A stretch of DNA of 64,000 bases from Lachnospiraceae bacterium (GCA_902363135.1 CABIZF010000009.1:1-64000), one strand, 5' to 3'. Shown: positions 55,305-63,512, counted from the first letter of the stretch. The notes: generated by a model from the sequence alone, not told the origin. Program-made: numbers and translations.

Positions 55305-56468
55305 TTATTCAGATATATCCTCGTCCGACTCCACCGGAACCTGCGTGCGGATCGGGATTCCGTTTACTTCGACGGAATCGTCAGCCGGGATCACGAAGTA
55401 TGGACGCCCGTTCAGCATGCGCGTTTCGATCAGGTCAGCCCGGTCCGGCTTTACCTGAATCACGACATCCGGTGTTTTGATTTCAAATTTGCGCATGTTT
55501 ACGACATTGGAGACGAGGATTGGCGTTTCTTTTTCTCCGCCGGTCGCCTGCTCAAATTCCTCATCGAAATGTTCGAGTGCTTCGTCAGCTGCTCCGTTGT
55601 CGTAGAGCAGTCGCTTGACATCATCTTTTTCCAGAATGATCGGCTCCGGATCATCCTTGCGCTCTTCAAGCAGTGTATTTAAGGTCTCGTGGATAGCCTT
55701 GACGCTCTCGTAGGTACAGTCGGTGAGCAGTGTGTCAGCGACGAGCGTATTGAAGGTCTCCTTCTGGGAGGAGGCGCTCATCGGAAGCTCACAGCCAAAG
55801 AGCTGGCGGGCAAAATCCGGATGGAGCTCATTGGCATTTTTCGAGTAGTAGAGCAGGTCGTGGATATCGGTGTTGCGGTCTGTAAAGGCCGGAAACAGGA
55901 ATCCGCTCACCGGCATTTCCACGAACCAGTCGCGAATGCGTTCGCTGATGCTGTTCGTCTCTTCATGGTAGGACAGTCCCGGCTTCGTCAGCTTTACCGG
56001 ACAGATCGCACAGAGGACGAAGTTGTAGACGTATTCGGAGGCATCGACCATTTCAAGATTATCACTGCCTTTTTTTGGAATGTCGTAAGCACCGTGGACG
56101 AGGATGATGAAGTAGTTTTCCGGGTATGGGAAAAGCTCGATGATCTTGTCATAGAGCTCGTTGAGCAGTTCGTCGTCCTTCAGCTCACTGTCGCGAAGCT
56201 TAAGCAGAAATTCCTGCGTGCCGCCCTCTGTTTCTTCAGCGAGCGGAAATTCCATCGTGAGCAGATTCTTTCCGACGGTACCGGAGAGAGATTTTTTCAG
56301 AATATCAAAATATTTGAACATTTCTTCATCCGAGAGGGAGAGAAATGCCTCCTTCATGTTCATTTTTTTGTTCTTTTCGCCGTCTACATAGCAGCCGCAG
56401 ATTCGGGTGAACGGGCAGCGGTCCGGTGTGAAGAGGCGTTTGATTTCAGCGATTTCTTTTTTATTCAT
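55305..56468 (-). CDS. DUF4317 family protein
   Basis: A 387-residue protein of DUF4317, common in Lachnospiraceae and without known function. It opens MNKKEIAEIKRLFTPDRCPF and has CGCYVDGEKNK, ENYFIILVHGAYDIP and FGCELPMSASSQKE. No membrane segment or signal peptide is visible. Start at 56468 has an aaagga site. It precedes the GH3 gene on the same strand by 35 bases, so the two may share a transcript. Confidence 0.88.
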   Translation of the reverse strand: MNKKEIAEIKRLFTPDRCPFTRICGCYVDGEKNKKMNMKEAFLSLSDEEMFKYFDILKKSLSGTVGKNLLTMEFPLAEETEGGTQEFLLKLRDSELKDDELLNELYDKIIELFPYPENYFIILVHGAYDIPKKGSDNLEMVDASEYVYNFVLCAICPVKLTKPGLSYHEETNSISERIRDWFVEMPVSGFLFPAFTDRNTDIHDLLYYSKNANELHPDFARQLFGCELPMSASSQKETFNTLVADTLLTDCTYESVKAIHETLNTLLEERKDDPEPIILEKDDVKRLLYDNGAADEALEHFDEEFEQATGGEKETPILVSNVVNMRKFEIKTPDVVIQVKPDRADLIETRMLNGRPYFVIPADDSVEVNGIPIRTQVPVESDEDISE

Positions 56469-56520
56469 AGGTAAATCCTTTCGTTTATCGCAGGTTTGAA
56501 AACCTGACGGAGTATTCTCA

Positions 56521-56600
56521 TGTTTTGCGGGTCAATAAGTCATGCTTTTTCATGCAAGCATGAAACGCATGACCTTTTGCCCCTTGTATCATCATTATAT
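56521..56600 (-). repeat. Dispersed repeat family C copy 2 (inverted)
   Basis: Reverse complement of 18568-18646 with only a few differences. It lies between DUF4317 and traX and ends at the traX stop region. Confidence 0.8.
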
Positions 56601-57413
56601 AACAATCGCAGGAATTAAGTACTGCGCAATCCCATACAGCACAAGCAGATGCACCGGATAGAACCAGTAGAAGAAGTATTTCATCTGCCGTCCGCGCGTC
56701 CCGTTATACAGGAAAATCGGAATCGCGGCGATCGGTGCGGGCATTTCCCAGGCTACGGAGACGGCACAGCCGATATACTGCACGAAGCGCTCACGGCGCA
56801 GCAGGTAAAGGACTGCGATCAGGAACACACCCTTGTAATTGTAATCGGTGTCGATCCAGAAGGCGGTGTACATCCCGGCGATGAGTACGAGCGGCCACAG
56901 CCAGTGCAGAAGGCGGTGCGGTGATTCCAGGAAAAAGCGCAAGCCGATGAGCACGAGGAGACCGATGAGTAAGGTGAAGTAGACATTCTGCTTTTCTGGA
57001 AAATACCAGCTTCCCTTTAAAGCAAGGTCAAATGGGATTTCGGAGATCAGAGAAAATAAAAAAAGCCGTCTGGCATAGCGCCATACATTGCGTGTATGGA
57101 GAAACCCTTCCACGATCAGAAAACAGAAGATCGGAAATGCAATCCGGCCGATGGAACGGGAGGCTTTGTAAATTTCACTCCAGAGCTGGCTCTGGCTGAC
57201 ACTGGATGAGATCACAGGCGACTGCCAGATCGTGCGGATGACGGTCGCGCCCGCATGATCAATCAGCATGGAAAGAATTGCGATCAGCTTTAGCGTGCTC
57301 CCGGAGATACCGGGAAAAAGAGAAGCATTGGTCTGTTGCATACCACTACAGGCACAGCGAGATGAGCATGCTCGCAGGTGCCGGACTCCTTTCTGTGCGG
57401 GTTTGTTTTGCAT
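56595..57413 (-). CDS. TraX-like membrane acetylase family protein
   Basis: A 272-residue membrane protein with about eight helices. It matches the TraX family (STLKLIAILSMLIDHAGATV, IGRIAFPIFCFLIVEGF). TraX acetylates pilin in F plasmids, but chromosomal Firmicute copies have no known substrate. The start at 57413 has an aaagggg site; an internal ATG at 57341 would fit the core domain but lacks one. The last codons overlap the edge of repeat family C. Confidence 0.88.
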   Translation of the reverse strand: MQNKPAQKGVRHLRACSSRCACSGMQQTNASLFPGISGSTLKLIAILSMLIDHAGATVIRTIWQSPVISSSVSQSQLWSEIYKASRSIGRIAFPIFCFLIVEGFLHTRNVWRYARRLFLFSLISEIPFDLALKGSWYFPEKQNVYFTLLIGLLVLIGLRFFLESPHRLLHWLWPLVLIAGMYTAFWIDTDYNYKGVFLIAVLYLLRRERFVQYIGCAVSVAWEMPAPIAAIPIFLYNGTRGRQMKYFFYWFYPVHLLVLYGIAQYLIPAIVI

Positions 57414-57542
57414 AGCTTATACCCCTTTGAACAGGATACGCATTTTCACAGGTGTTGTCAAGAAGAGAAGAGGAGGGGGAGTTTGCAGATATTGCGGAGA
57501 TGTGAAGCGGAAATGCCCATATTACAAGCCGGAAGTATTTCT

Positions 57543-57635
57543 ATGACGGAACAGAAGATAAAACAGAAGATAAAACAGAAGATAAAACAGAAGATAAAAC
57601 AGAAGATAAAACAGAAAGGAAAGGCTGAAAAATGA
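57543..57635 (+). CDS. Possible 30-residue repeat peptide
   Basis: An ATG at 57543 opens MTEQKIKQKIKQKIKQKIKQ, ending KGKAEK. It is made of a 12-bp tandem repeat encoding KIKQ units. The ribosome site (ccggaag) is mediocre. It could be translated as a very basic helix, or be only a simple-sequence array. It lies between traX and a family B repeat. Confidence 0.25.
   Translation: MTEQKIKQKIKQKIKQKIKQKIKQKGKAEK
57551..57610 (+). repeat. 12-bp tandem repeat, five copies
   Basis: Five perfect units of acagaagataaa, with a partial sixth (acagaa). The unit is in frame with a short ORF, so changes in copy number would not shift it. Confidence 0.9.
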
Positions 57636-57719
57636 GCGGATTTCGAATGTTTGCAGAATTGTTGGAGTTGCTTCGCATTTCATGCTCTCACAATCCTGAA
57701 ACACTTTAAATCCGCTCAT
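57632..57719 (+). repeat. Dispersed repeat family B copy 3
   Basis: atgagcggattt (57632-57643) pairs perfectly with aaatccgctcat (57708-57719). Between them are the shared ggagttgcttcgcatttcat and ctcacaatcc segments. It lies 34 bases past the htpG stop and could terminate that gene. Confidence 0.75.
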
Positions 57720-57753
57720 AATTTTTATAAGCTATGCTTCAGCTTCATTTAGA

Positions 57754-59841
57754 TTACTTTTCCGCCAGCAGCTCCAGAAGCTCATTGCTGCGAGCGATGA
57801 ATTTGGTCATCTCATCCGGGTTCAGCGTCTTGTGTGCGATCATTGCCAGATCGTAGAGCTGCTCACAGATCATCGGAACGTGCTCATCATCCTTGTGCTC
57901 GGCAACGTACTGTACGAGCTTGTTGTTTGCATTGAGCACGAGTGTGACATCGTTGCCGAACATGGACGGATCCATGCCTGCCATGCCGTACATCTTCATC
58001 ATTTCCTGCATCCGGCGATTCTCCTCGGAGAGGGTCATCATAGAAGAAACGTTTGCATTTTTCAGCTTCTCGACCTTGACCGTCAGCTTGTCGTTGCCCA
58101 GTGCCTTGCGGAACACATCTGTTAAGGTATCGGTCGTCTCCTTGAGGGCATCCGCATCGGTTTCTTCCTTAAAGGTATCGGTGACATCCGCATCGATCCG
58201 CTGGAATTTGATGTTGTCGTGCAGCTGCTCCATATGGGAGATGAAAGCGTTGTCAATGTTGTGCTTCAGGATGACAGCATCCATGCCGGCCTCACGGAAC
58301 ATGTTGATGTACTGGCTCTGCTGAATCTCGTCGGTGACGTAGTAGATGGTCGTCTTTTCCGGCTCCTTGTTTGCATCGGAGGACTCATCCTTTTTCTCTT
58401 CAGCGGAAGCGGTGTCCTCAGTTTTGTCCTCGGTTTCGGTGGAATCAGCCTTTGCTGCTTCCTCTTCCTTTACAAGATCCTTGATGGTCAGATATTTGCC
58501 GTCGAGATTCTTGTACAGGATGGAGTCTGCCATCTTTTCGCCGAATTTGCTGTCCTTGATGCAGCCAAATTTGATGAACGGGCTGATATCATCCCAGTAT
58601 TTTTCATAATTCTCGCGGTCGGTCTTGCACATGCCGGTGAGCTTGTCTGCGACCTTCTTTGTGATGTAGTCGGAGATCTTCTTTACAAAGCCGTCGTTCT
58701 GCAGAGCGCTTCTGGATACGTTCAGCGGCAGATCAGGGCAGTCGATGACACCCTTTAAGAGCATCAGGAATTCCGGAATGACTTCCTTAATATTATCTGC
58801 GATGAAGACCTGATTGTTGTAGAGCTTGATGGTACCTTCGATGGAATCGTACTCGGTATTGATCTTCGGAAAGTAGAGAATACCCTTTAAGTTGAACGGA
58901 TAGTCCATATTCAGATGGATCCAGAACAGCGGCTCCTTATAGTCGTGGAAGACCTTACGGTAGAATTCCTTATACTCCTCATCGGTGCAGTCCTTCGGCT
59001 GCTTCGTCCAGAGCGGATGTGTATCGCTTAAGGAAACCGGGCGCTTGTTGATCTTCACGCGGTCTTTTGCCGGAGATACTTCGACGACTTCCTTCTCGCC
59101 GTTTTCATTTTCCTTCTCTTCCGTCTTGGCATCCTCGTGGATCCGCTCTACGATGACATCGTCCTCACGCAGATCTGCCTCATCGATTGTTTCATATTCC
59201 TGCTCGGCTTCGGCGTTGGACAGGTAAATGTTTACCGGCATGAAGGAACAGTATTTTGTGATGACTTCGCGCATCCGGTACTCGTTTGCAAACTCCAGAC
59301 AGTCCTCAGAGAGGAAGAGGGTGATCTCGGTGCCGACCTGAGTGCGGCTGCCTTCCTCGATCGAATACTCAGTACCGCCATCGCACTCCCAGTGTACCGG
59401 CTTTGCGTCCTTCTGGTAGGAGAGGGTGTCGATGTGTACCTCGTCCGCTACCATGAATACGGAGTAGAAGCCGAGACCGAAGTGACCGATGATCTCGTCG
59501 TTCGTCGTTTTATCCTTATATTTATTCAGGAAATCGGTTGCGCCGGAGAATGCGATCTGTGTGATGTACTCCTCGACCTCGGCCGCCGTCATACCAAGAC
59601 CGGTATCGATGAACTTCAGAGTCTTCTCCTTTGGGTTGACGATGACCTGAATCTCCTTCTTATATCCGTCCGGATATTCATACTCGCCCATCATCTCAAG
59701 CTTGGCCAGCTTTGTGATTGCATCGCAGCCGTTGGAGATCACCTCACGGGCAAAGATGTCGTGGTCCGAATACAGCCACTTTTTAATAATCGGAAAAATA
59801 TTTTCGCTGTTAATCGAAAGACTTCCTGTGCGTTTACTCAT
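57754..59841 (-). CDS. htpG: Chaperone HtpG (Hsp90)
   Basis: A 695-residue bacterial Hsp90. The ATPase domain shows REVISNGCDAITKL, DTGLGMTAAEVEEYI, GHFGLGFYSVFMVAD and the middle-domain SRSALQNDGFVKKI. An acidic, Lys/Glu-rich insert near 490-530 (TEDKTEDTASAEEKKDES) is longer than in E. coli. The ATG at 59841 is chosen for the aaggag site; upstream codons are leader. A perfect CIRCE operator lies 153 bases upstream, indicating HrcA control of heat induction. Confidence 0.96.
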   Translation of the reverse strand: MSKRTGSLSINSENIFPIIKKWLYSDHDIFAREVISNGCDAITKLAKLEMMGEYEYPDGYKKEIQVIVNPKEKTLKFIDTGLGMTAAEVEEYITQIAFSGATDFLNKYKDKTTNDEIIGHFGLGFYSVFMVADEVHIDTLSYQKDAKPVHWECDGGTEYSIEEGSRTQVGTEITLFLSEDCLEFANEYRMREVITKYCSFMPVNIYLSNAEAEQEYETIDEADLREDDVIVERIHEDAKTEEKENENGEKEVVEVSPAKDRVKINKRPVSLSDTHPLWTKQPKDCTDEEYKEFYRKVFHDYKEPLFWIHLNMDYPFNLKGILYFPKINTEYDSIEGTIKLYNNQVFIADNIKEVIPEFLMLLKGVIDCPDLPLNVSRSALQNDGFVKKISDYITKKVADKLTGMCKTDRENYEKYWDDISPFIKFGCIKDSKFGEKMADSILYKNLDGKYLTIKDLVKEEEAAKADSTETEDKTEDTASAEEKKDESSDANKEPEKTTIYYVTDEIQQSQYINMFREAGMDAVILKHNIDNAFISHMEQLHDNIKFQRIDADVTDTFKEETDADALKETTDTLTDVFRKALGNDKLTVKVEKLKNANVSSMMTLSEENRRMQEMMKMYGMAGMDPSMFGNDVTLVLNANNKLVQYVAEHKDDEHVPMICEQLYDLAMIAHKTLNPDEMTKFIARSNELLELLAEK

Positions 59842-59875
59842 AATGAACAACTCCTTCTTATTTTTTTCTAAAAAA

Positions 59876-59912
59876 GTAAAGCGGATATTCGCATTTCGCT
59901 TCGTTATATGGT
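59876..59912 (-). repeat. Dispersed repeat family A copy (inverted)
   Basis: The minus strand reads acgaagcgaaatgcgaatat then ccgcttta. It lies inside the untranslated leader of htpG. Confidence 0.6.
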
Positions 59913-59957
59913 TTGGAAACACAGGTGCAGATTTGCTGCCTGTGTGAATCTGATGCT

Positions 59958-59986
59958 ATGATAATACTCATAGAACAAAAAGTCAA
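59958..59986 (-). promoter_or_regulatory. Promoter of htpG
   Basis: On the minus strand TTGACT (59986-59981) and TATCAT (59963-59958) are 17 bases apart. CIRCE lies seven bases upstream of the -35. The leader is then about 110 bases. Confidence 0.6.
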
Positions 59987-59993
59987 GAAAAAA

Positions 59994-60020
59994 TTAGCAC
60001 TCAACAAAAATGAGTGCTAA
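59994..60020 (-). promoter_or_regulatory. CIRCE operator (HrcA site)
   Basis: TTAGCACTC-N9-GAGTGCTAA is a perfect CIRCE element. HrcA represses class I heat-shock genes through it. It lies just upstream of the htpG -35, rather than the more usual position downstream of the promoter. Confidence 0.92.
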
Positions 60021-60142
60021 CAAAGCGAAATGATAGCTATTCTGGTCACCAAGATGGGGAGAGTATTATTGCGATGTGACACATAGAACATTTTATGATA
60101 AGCCAGGTGAAGTAACCGATATAAAAAAGAAATTGAACGCAG

Positions 60143-60204
60143 ATAAGCATTCCCCCGCTTCAAGTGCGCGGAGCACTAAGCGGCGGGTGAGGGGGGATGC
60201 TTAT
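60143..60204 (+). repeat. Dispersed repeat family D copy 2, long palindrome
   Basis: ataagcattccccc (60143-60156) pairs with ggggggatgcttat (60191-60204). Inside, gctt/aagc and gtgc/gcac nest further. The left part matches the S41 protease 3' end at 20085. Confidence 0.7.
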
Positions 60205-60234
60205 GTCAGTGGGAGTTGAAAGCTCCCACTGACA
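60204..60234 (+). terminator. Perfect 12-bp hairpin
   Basis: tgtcagtgggag pairs with ctcccactgaca around ttgaaag. No T run follows, so terminator function is uncertain; it may be another repeat module. Confidence 0.4.
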
Positions 60235-60294
60235 GATCGCGAAGCGACTGCGTTCATGAGCAAGTAGCGAAGCGGATTGCGAATGTCCGCTTTA
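60234..60294 (+). repeat. Dispersed repeat family A, fullest copy
   Basis: gatcgcgaagcgactgcgtt, catgagcaagtagcgaagcg and gattgcgaatgtccgcttta in series. It matches 1359-1398 on the left and the 13588 copy on the right, so it may be the complete element of about 60 bases. Confidence 0.75.
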
Positions 60295-60353
60295 CATTCC
60301 ACTGGAATAACATATAATAAAGGAAAATAGTACGCAAGATAGGAGATACCTTT

Positions 60354-61472
60354 ATGCCAGAATACAAGCCGCCTTTTACACTAACATCGTTTCATCTGAA
60401 TTTTCATCCAGTCCACTACTGCTATGCCGATCGCACCGGCAATCTGACGGCGGAGGCGGTCGGGGTGGTGAAGGGAGAGAAGTATTTTCCGGTGTTTGAG
60501 GGCGGGATGGTGTTTAAGCCGCTCACGAAGTCGAAGCCATTCTCTACGCCGCTCTTTGCGTATGCGGAGGTGTTCTGGTCGGAGGTGATCCGGGAATATT
60601 TTGTGGAGGCTCCGCAGTATCGGCTGGCGTTTTGTGAGGGATATGAGAAGGAAGTCCCGAAATATTATGATTATGGGACGGTGTCGCCGCTGCTGTATCA
60701 GGCGGGGGAGTCACTGCTGAACCTGCTGGAATTTTTCCGGATGTATCCGGATGAAAAGGTGGATATTGATCAGTATGTGAATTACTGTCAGATGTTTTAT
60801 GACTATACGACTATTTTTGAGGCGACGTATTTTCAGGAGCATCCGCAGATCGCGAAAGAGCTGGCGATGCAGGTGCTGCTCTCGATCCTGAAGGGTGATC
60901 AGAATTATCATTATGAAAATGTGGCATTTTTGTGTGGAGCGGACGGGGAGATTCACGGGATGGCGCCGATGATCGATCACGAGTTTTCTACCTGTTTTAT
61001 GTTTCCGGATGATCCGGTGGAGCACCTGTACTGGTTTGGGCAGCTGCAGCGGTCGATCGAGGGGCGGGAGGCTGAGGCACATGAGTTTGATTTCCTGAGT
61101 CGCCCGGAAGAACGGGCGCTGATGGAGAAAAGTGTGGTGTGCCTGTATCGGAACCTGTGCTACATTCGGGAGCATTACCCGGATGTCACGGCTGCATTTT
61201 TAGAAAAACTCCGGCGGTTGGATGCAGATCTCGCGGAACATCCGGAGGCGTTTTATCTGCAGAAGGCGGCTGACTACCCGGATAAGGCAAACTCGTATGC
61301 CTACCGCATCGGAAAAGCGCGCTATAAGGATCAGGACGAGGAGCAGGCAAAAAGGCTGGAAGCTCAGTATGCGGGGAAAGAGAAGAAAATTGACTTTGTC
61401 AGGGTGAGCCGGGATGCGGTGCATGAGATCCGGCTGGTGATTTTCCAGCTAAGAGATATACTGGAAGGGTGA
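60354..61472 (+). CDS. HipA-like kinase-fold protein without HipB
   Basis: A 372-residue protein. The centre resembles the HipA catalytic core: a possible nucleotide-binding Lys in GGMVFKPLTKS (K55), an acidic helix AEVFWSEVIREYF, the catalytic-loop-like GDQNYHYENVAF (D182, H186, N189), and MAPMIDHEFS (D208) as the metal motif. The N-terminus lacks the usual HipA N-terminal domain. No HTH antitoxin is adjacent. Relatives in Clostridia are mostly unannotated. It may be a Ser/Thr kinase that is not a classic toxin. Start has a taggaga site. Confidence 0.65.
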   Translation: MPEYKPPFTLTSFHLNFHPVHYCYADRTGNLTAEAVGVVKGEKYFPVFEGGMVFKPLTKSKPFSTPLFAYAEVFWSEVIREYFVEAPQYRLAFCEGYEKEVPKYYDYGTVSPLLYQAGESLLNLLEFFRMYPDEKVDIDQYVNYCQMFYDYTTIFEATYFQEHPQIAKELAMQVLLSILKGDQNYHYENVAFLCGADGEIHGMAPMIDHEFSTCFMFPDDPVEHLYWFGQLQRSIEGREAEAHEFDFLSRPEERALMEKSVVCLYRNLCYIREHYPDVTAAFLEKLRRLDADLAEHPEAFYLQKAADYPDKANSYAYRIGKARYKDQDEEQAKRLEAQYAGKEKKIDFVRVSRDAVHEIRLVIFQLRDILEG

Positions 61473-61495
61473 AAATTATGCAAATCAGGAGAGCC

Positions 61496-61993
61496 TCACC
61501 CCACCGGAATCTCCTTCTTCTTAAAGAACCGTCTCAGCATCTCGTCCCATGCATGATCCAGAGATTTATCCAGGGTAAAAATGCGAAGGGAGGCACCGCT
61601 GATACAGTTCAGGGAGCTGCCGTCGTAGCGCATGTTCAGGAAGAGTCCGTCAACGTCGGAGGGCTGGATGGAGAGCCCGGACTGGCGAATCAGGGACTCG
61701 ACGTTATGTGGGGCGAGACGGAAGACGATCTGGAAGGAGAGTGGCGTGTTCTTTCCTTTTATAAGCTCCCAGAAGAACGGACGGACGCGTTTCCAGAGCG
61801 CGTAGCCGCTCTGCTCGGCCGGAAGTGTCTCTGTTTCTGCATCGCTGAAATAGTCTGTATGAAAGCTTCCGTCGACGTGAAAGGTCGCGAAAGTCGTGAC
61901 TGTGACCTCCGATACGAGAAATGTATCAAAGGTGTCGAGTATCAGAAGCTTTTTCATAAAATCTTTTAAATCCTGTATCTGAAATGACTGCAA
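61496..61993 (-). CDS. DUF5721 family protein
   Basis: A 165-residue protein of DUF5721: KKLLILDTFDTFLVSEVTVT, TTFATFHVDGSFHTDYF, ending near FFKKKEIPVG. The start is taken as TTG at 61993 because aggagg lies five bases ahead. The ATG at 62020 upstream has no ribosome site and would extend into a repeat. It converges on the HipA-like gene, with 23 bases between the stops. No function is known. Confidence 0.8.
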   Translation of the reverse strand: MQSFQIQDLKDFMKKLLILDTFDTFLVSEVTVTTFATFHVDGSFHTDYFSDAETETLPAEQSGYALWKRVRPFFWELIKGKNTPLSFQIVFRLAPHNVESLIRQSGLSIQPSDVDGLFLNMRYDGSSLNCISGASLRIFTLDKSLDHAWDEMLRRFFKKKEIPVG

Positions 61994-62010
61994 GGGAACC
62001 TCCTGTAAAT

Positions 62011-62061
62011 TATGATACACGAATTGCTTCGCATTTCATGCTCCCGCAATCCTCGTATCAT
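62011..62061 (+). repeat. Dispersed repeat family B copy 4
   Basis: atgatacacgaattgcttcg, catttcatgctcccgcaatc, ctcgtatcat. The outer arms atgatac/gtatcat are paired here, unlike other copies. It overlaps the upstream region of the DUF5721 gene. Confidence 0.75.
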
Positions 62062-62159
62062 CAAATGGTATGATATATTATACCCCGCCTGCGATGCAAA
62101 CGCAATCCGTTTTCATCTGCAAAACCTGTAAATTCCCTCTTTTCAACTGCATAATCCTG

Positions 62160-62168
62160 TGTTATAGT
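62160..62168 (+). promoter_or_regulatory. Extended -10 promoter of degV
   Basis: TG-t-TATAGT, 75 bases before the degV start. TTCAAC at 62142 is 15 bases upstream and could be a weak -35. Confidence 0.5.
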
Positions 62169-62242
62169 ATATACAATGTAGTAATGAAAACCAGATTATA
62201 AGATTTTTAAAACATGGATAAAACGTTTTCAGGAGGCAACAT

Positions 62243-63082
62243 ATGGAATATATTATTGTGATGGACAGCTGCGGGGAGCAGACAGCGGCGATGAAAGCAG
62301 ATGAATGTGTCGTGCCGGCTCCGCTGACGCTGCAGGTAGACGACGAGCAGATTGTGGATGATGAGACCTTTGATCAGGCAGTGTTTTTGAAAAAGGTGGC
62401 AGCGAGCCCGAATTGTCCGAAGTCCGCATGCCCGTCGCCGGATTATTACAGAGAGGCATTCTCACGCGCAGAAAAAAGGGCTTATGCGGTCACACTTTCT
62501 GCCGAGCTCAGCGGCTCATACAACAGTGCGGCGCTTGCAAGGGATCTGATTCTGGAGGATCGCCCGGAGCTGCAGGTGCATATTTTCAATTCCCGTTCAG
62601 CTTCGGTCGGTGAGACGCTGATCACGCAGAAGATCACAGAGTGTGAGGCGGCAGGGATGGATTTTGCAGAGGTGGTGGAGACGGTTGAAGCGTATATCAG
62701 CAGTCAGAACACGTATTTTGTGCTGGAGTCCCTGGAGGCGCTTCGGAAAAACGGACGCCTGAGCAATCTGAAGGCATTTGTGGCGACTGCTCTGAAGATC
62801 AAGCCGGTGATGGGAGCGACCGATGAGGGTACGATCATTCAGCTGGATCAGGCAAGAGGAATCAACCGCGCGCTCGCAAAGATGGTGGATTATGTTGTTG
62901 AGAACGTAGAGGATCCGGAGACGAAGGTACTTGGTATTACCCACTGCAATTGTCCGGCTCGCGGTGAGATGGTGAAAAATGCGATTCTGGAGCGTATCAA
63001 GGTAAAGGATGTCATTTTGCTGGATACGGCAGGAGTTTCTTCTTTATATGCAAGTGACGGCGGCATTATCGTAGTGATTTGA
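62243..63082 (+). CDS. DegV/FakB family fatty-acid-binding protein
   Basis: A 279-residue DegV-fold protein. Relatives (FakB) present bound fatty acids to the kinase FakA. It shows IIVMDSCGEQT, the SPNCPKSACPSPDYY loop, TLSAELSGSYNSA and a C-terminal VISLLDTAGVSS-like GVSSLYASDGGIIVV. The start has a caggagg site. No fakA is adjacent, which is usual. Two hairpins follow the stop. Confidence 0.92.
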   Translation: MEYIIVMDSCGEQTAAMKADECVVPAPLTLQVDDEQIVDDETFDQAVFLKKVAASPNCPKSACPSPDYYREAFSRAEKRAYAVTLSAELSGSYNSAALARDLILEDRPELQVHIFNSRSASVGETLITQKITECEAAGMDFAEVVETVEAYISSQNTYFVLESLEALRKNGRLSNLKAFVATALKIKPVMGATDEGTIIQLDQARGINRALAKMVDYVVENVEDPETKVLGITHCNCPARGEMVKNAILERIKVKDVILLDTAGVSSLYASDGGIIVVI

Positions 63083-63114
63083 TACGGTTCCGCCGACGGA
63101 TATCCGCTTTACCA

Positions 63115-63146
63115 AAAGGCAGGAGCGTCATGCTCCTGCCTTTGAT
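63115..63146. terminator. Intrinsic terminator after degV
   Basis: aaaggcaggagc pairs with gctcctgccttt, 12 bp with a 5-base loop. Confidence 0.85.
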
Positions 63147-63157
63147 AGTTACTAAAT

Positions 63158-63206
63158 AAAAAAATCGCTGTACCTCTTGATTTTACAGAGGTTCGGCGAT
63201 TTTTTG
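63158..63206. terminator. Second hairpin terminator
   Basis: aaaaaatcgc (63159-63168) pairs with gcgatttttt (63196-63205), with an inner acctct/agaggt stem. It is symmetric and could act in both directions. Confidence 0.75.
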
Positions 63207-63465
63207 TGTCGTTTGCGTCTGGCGGCGCACGTTTCTAACGGGTTAAAGTCCCGAATCCACCCGGTAGTGGGAAGGATATAGCCGAAAGCAAGTAGGGTGT
63301 CCATCGTGAGATGGAATCTGAAGGAAGCTGGATGTGAGGAACATACTAACTCATGGGCAAATCTCTGGTCTGACGAACAGAAATCTTATATGAGGTTATG
63401 CATGAGGGTAAGGTTGCACGCCAAATCGAAGCCCAATAACTACACGGAACCGAGAAAGTAAAATA
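63207..63465 (+). mobile_element. Group II intron 5' remnant (no LtrA)
   Basis: The sequence with ggcggcgcacgtttctaacg, ggttaaagtcccgaatcc, gggaaggatatagccgaaag and gaatctgaaggaagc resembles domain I of Firmicute group II introns that normally carry ltrA. Only about 260 bases are present. No reverse transcriptase ORF, domain V or domain VI follows; a promoter and riboswitch begin within 50 bases. It is a truncated relic. Exact limits are uncertain. Confidence 0.65.
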
Positions 63466-63512
63466 TGGTTGTCAATAAACAAGAATGAGGAGAATTTTTT
63501 TTATAAATAGTA

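Larger units (their letters stand above)
59842..60353. other. Repeat-rich divergent region between htpG and the HipA-like gene
   Basis: These 512 bases hold a family A repeat in the htpG leader, the htpG promoter and CIRCE. After them comes a short codon-like stretch (60064-60145, reading YYCDVTHRTFYDKPGEV) that may be a gene relic. The family D palindrome, a 12-bp hairpin and a family A copy follow. No intact gene is supported. Confidence 0.6.

Noticed and set aside
59137..59871. 244-codon plus-strand ORF
   Set aside because: Antisense shadow of htpG.
60064..60145. Gene fragment reading YYCDVTHRTFYDKPGEV
   Set aside because: Codon-like but short, without a start, and with no family match I could recognise; noted only inside the intergenic entry.
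358..62061. CRISPR array
   Set aside because: The repeats are scattered singly or in pairs in many gaps, with no regular repeat-spacer units and no cas genes.
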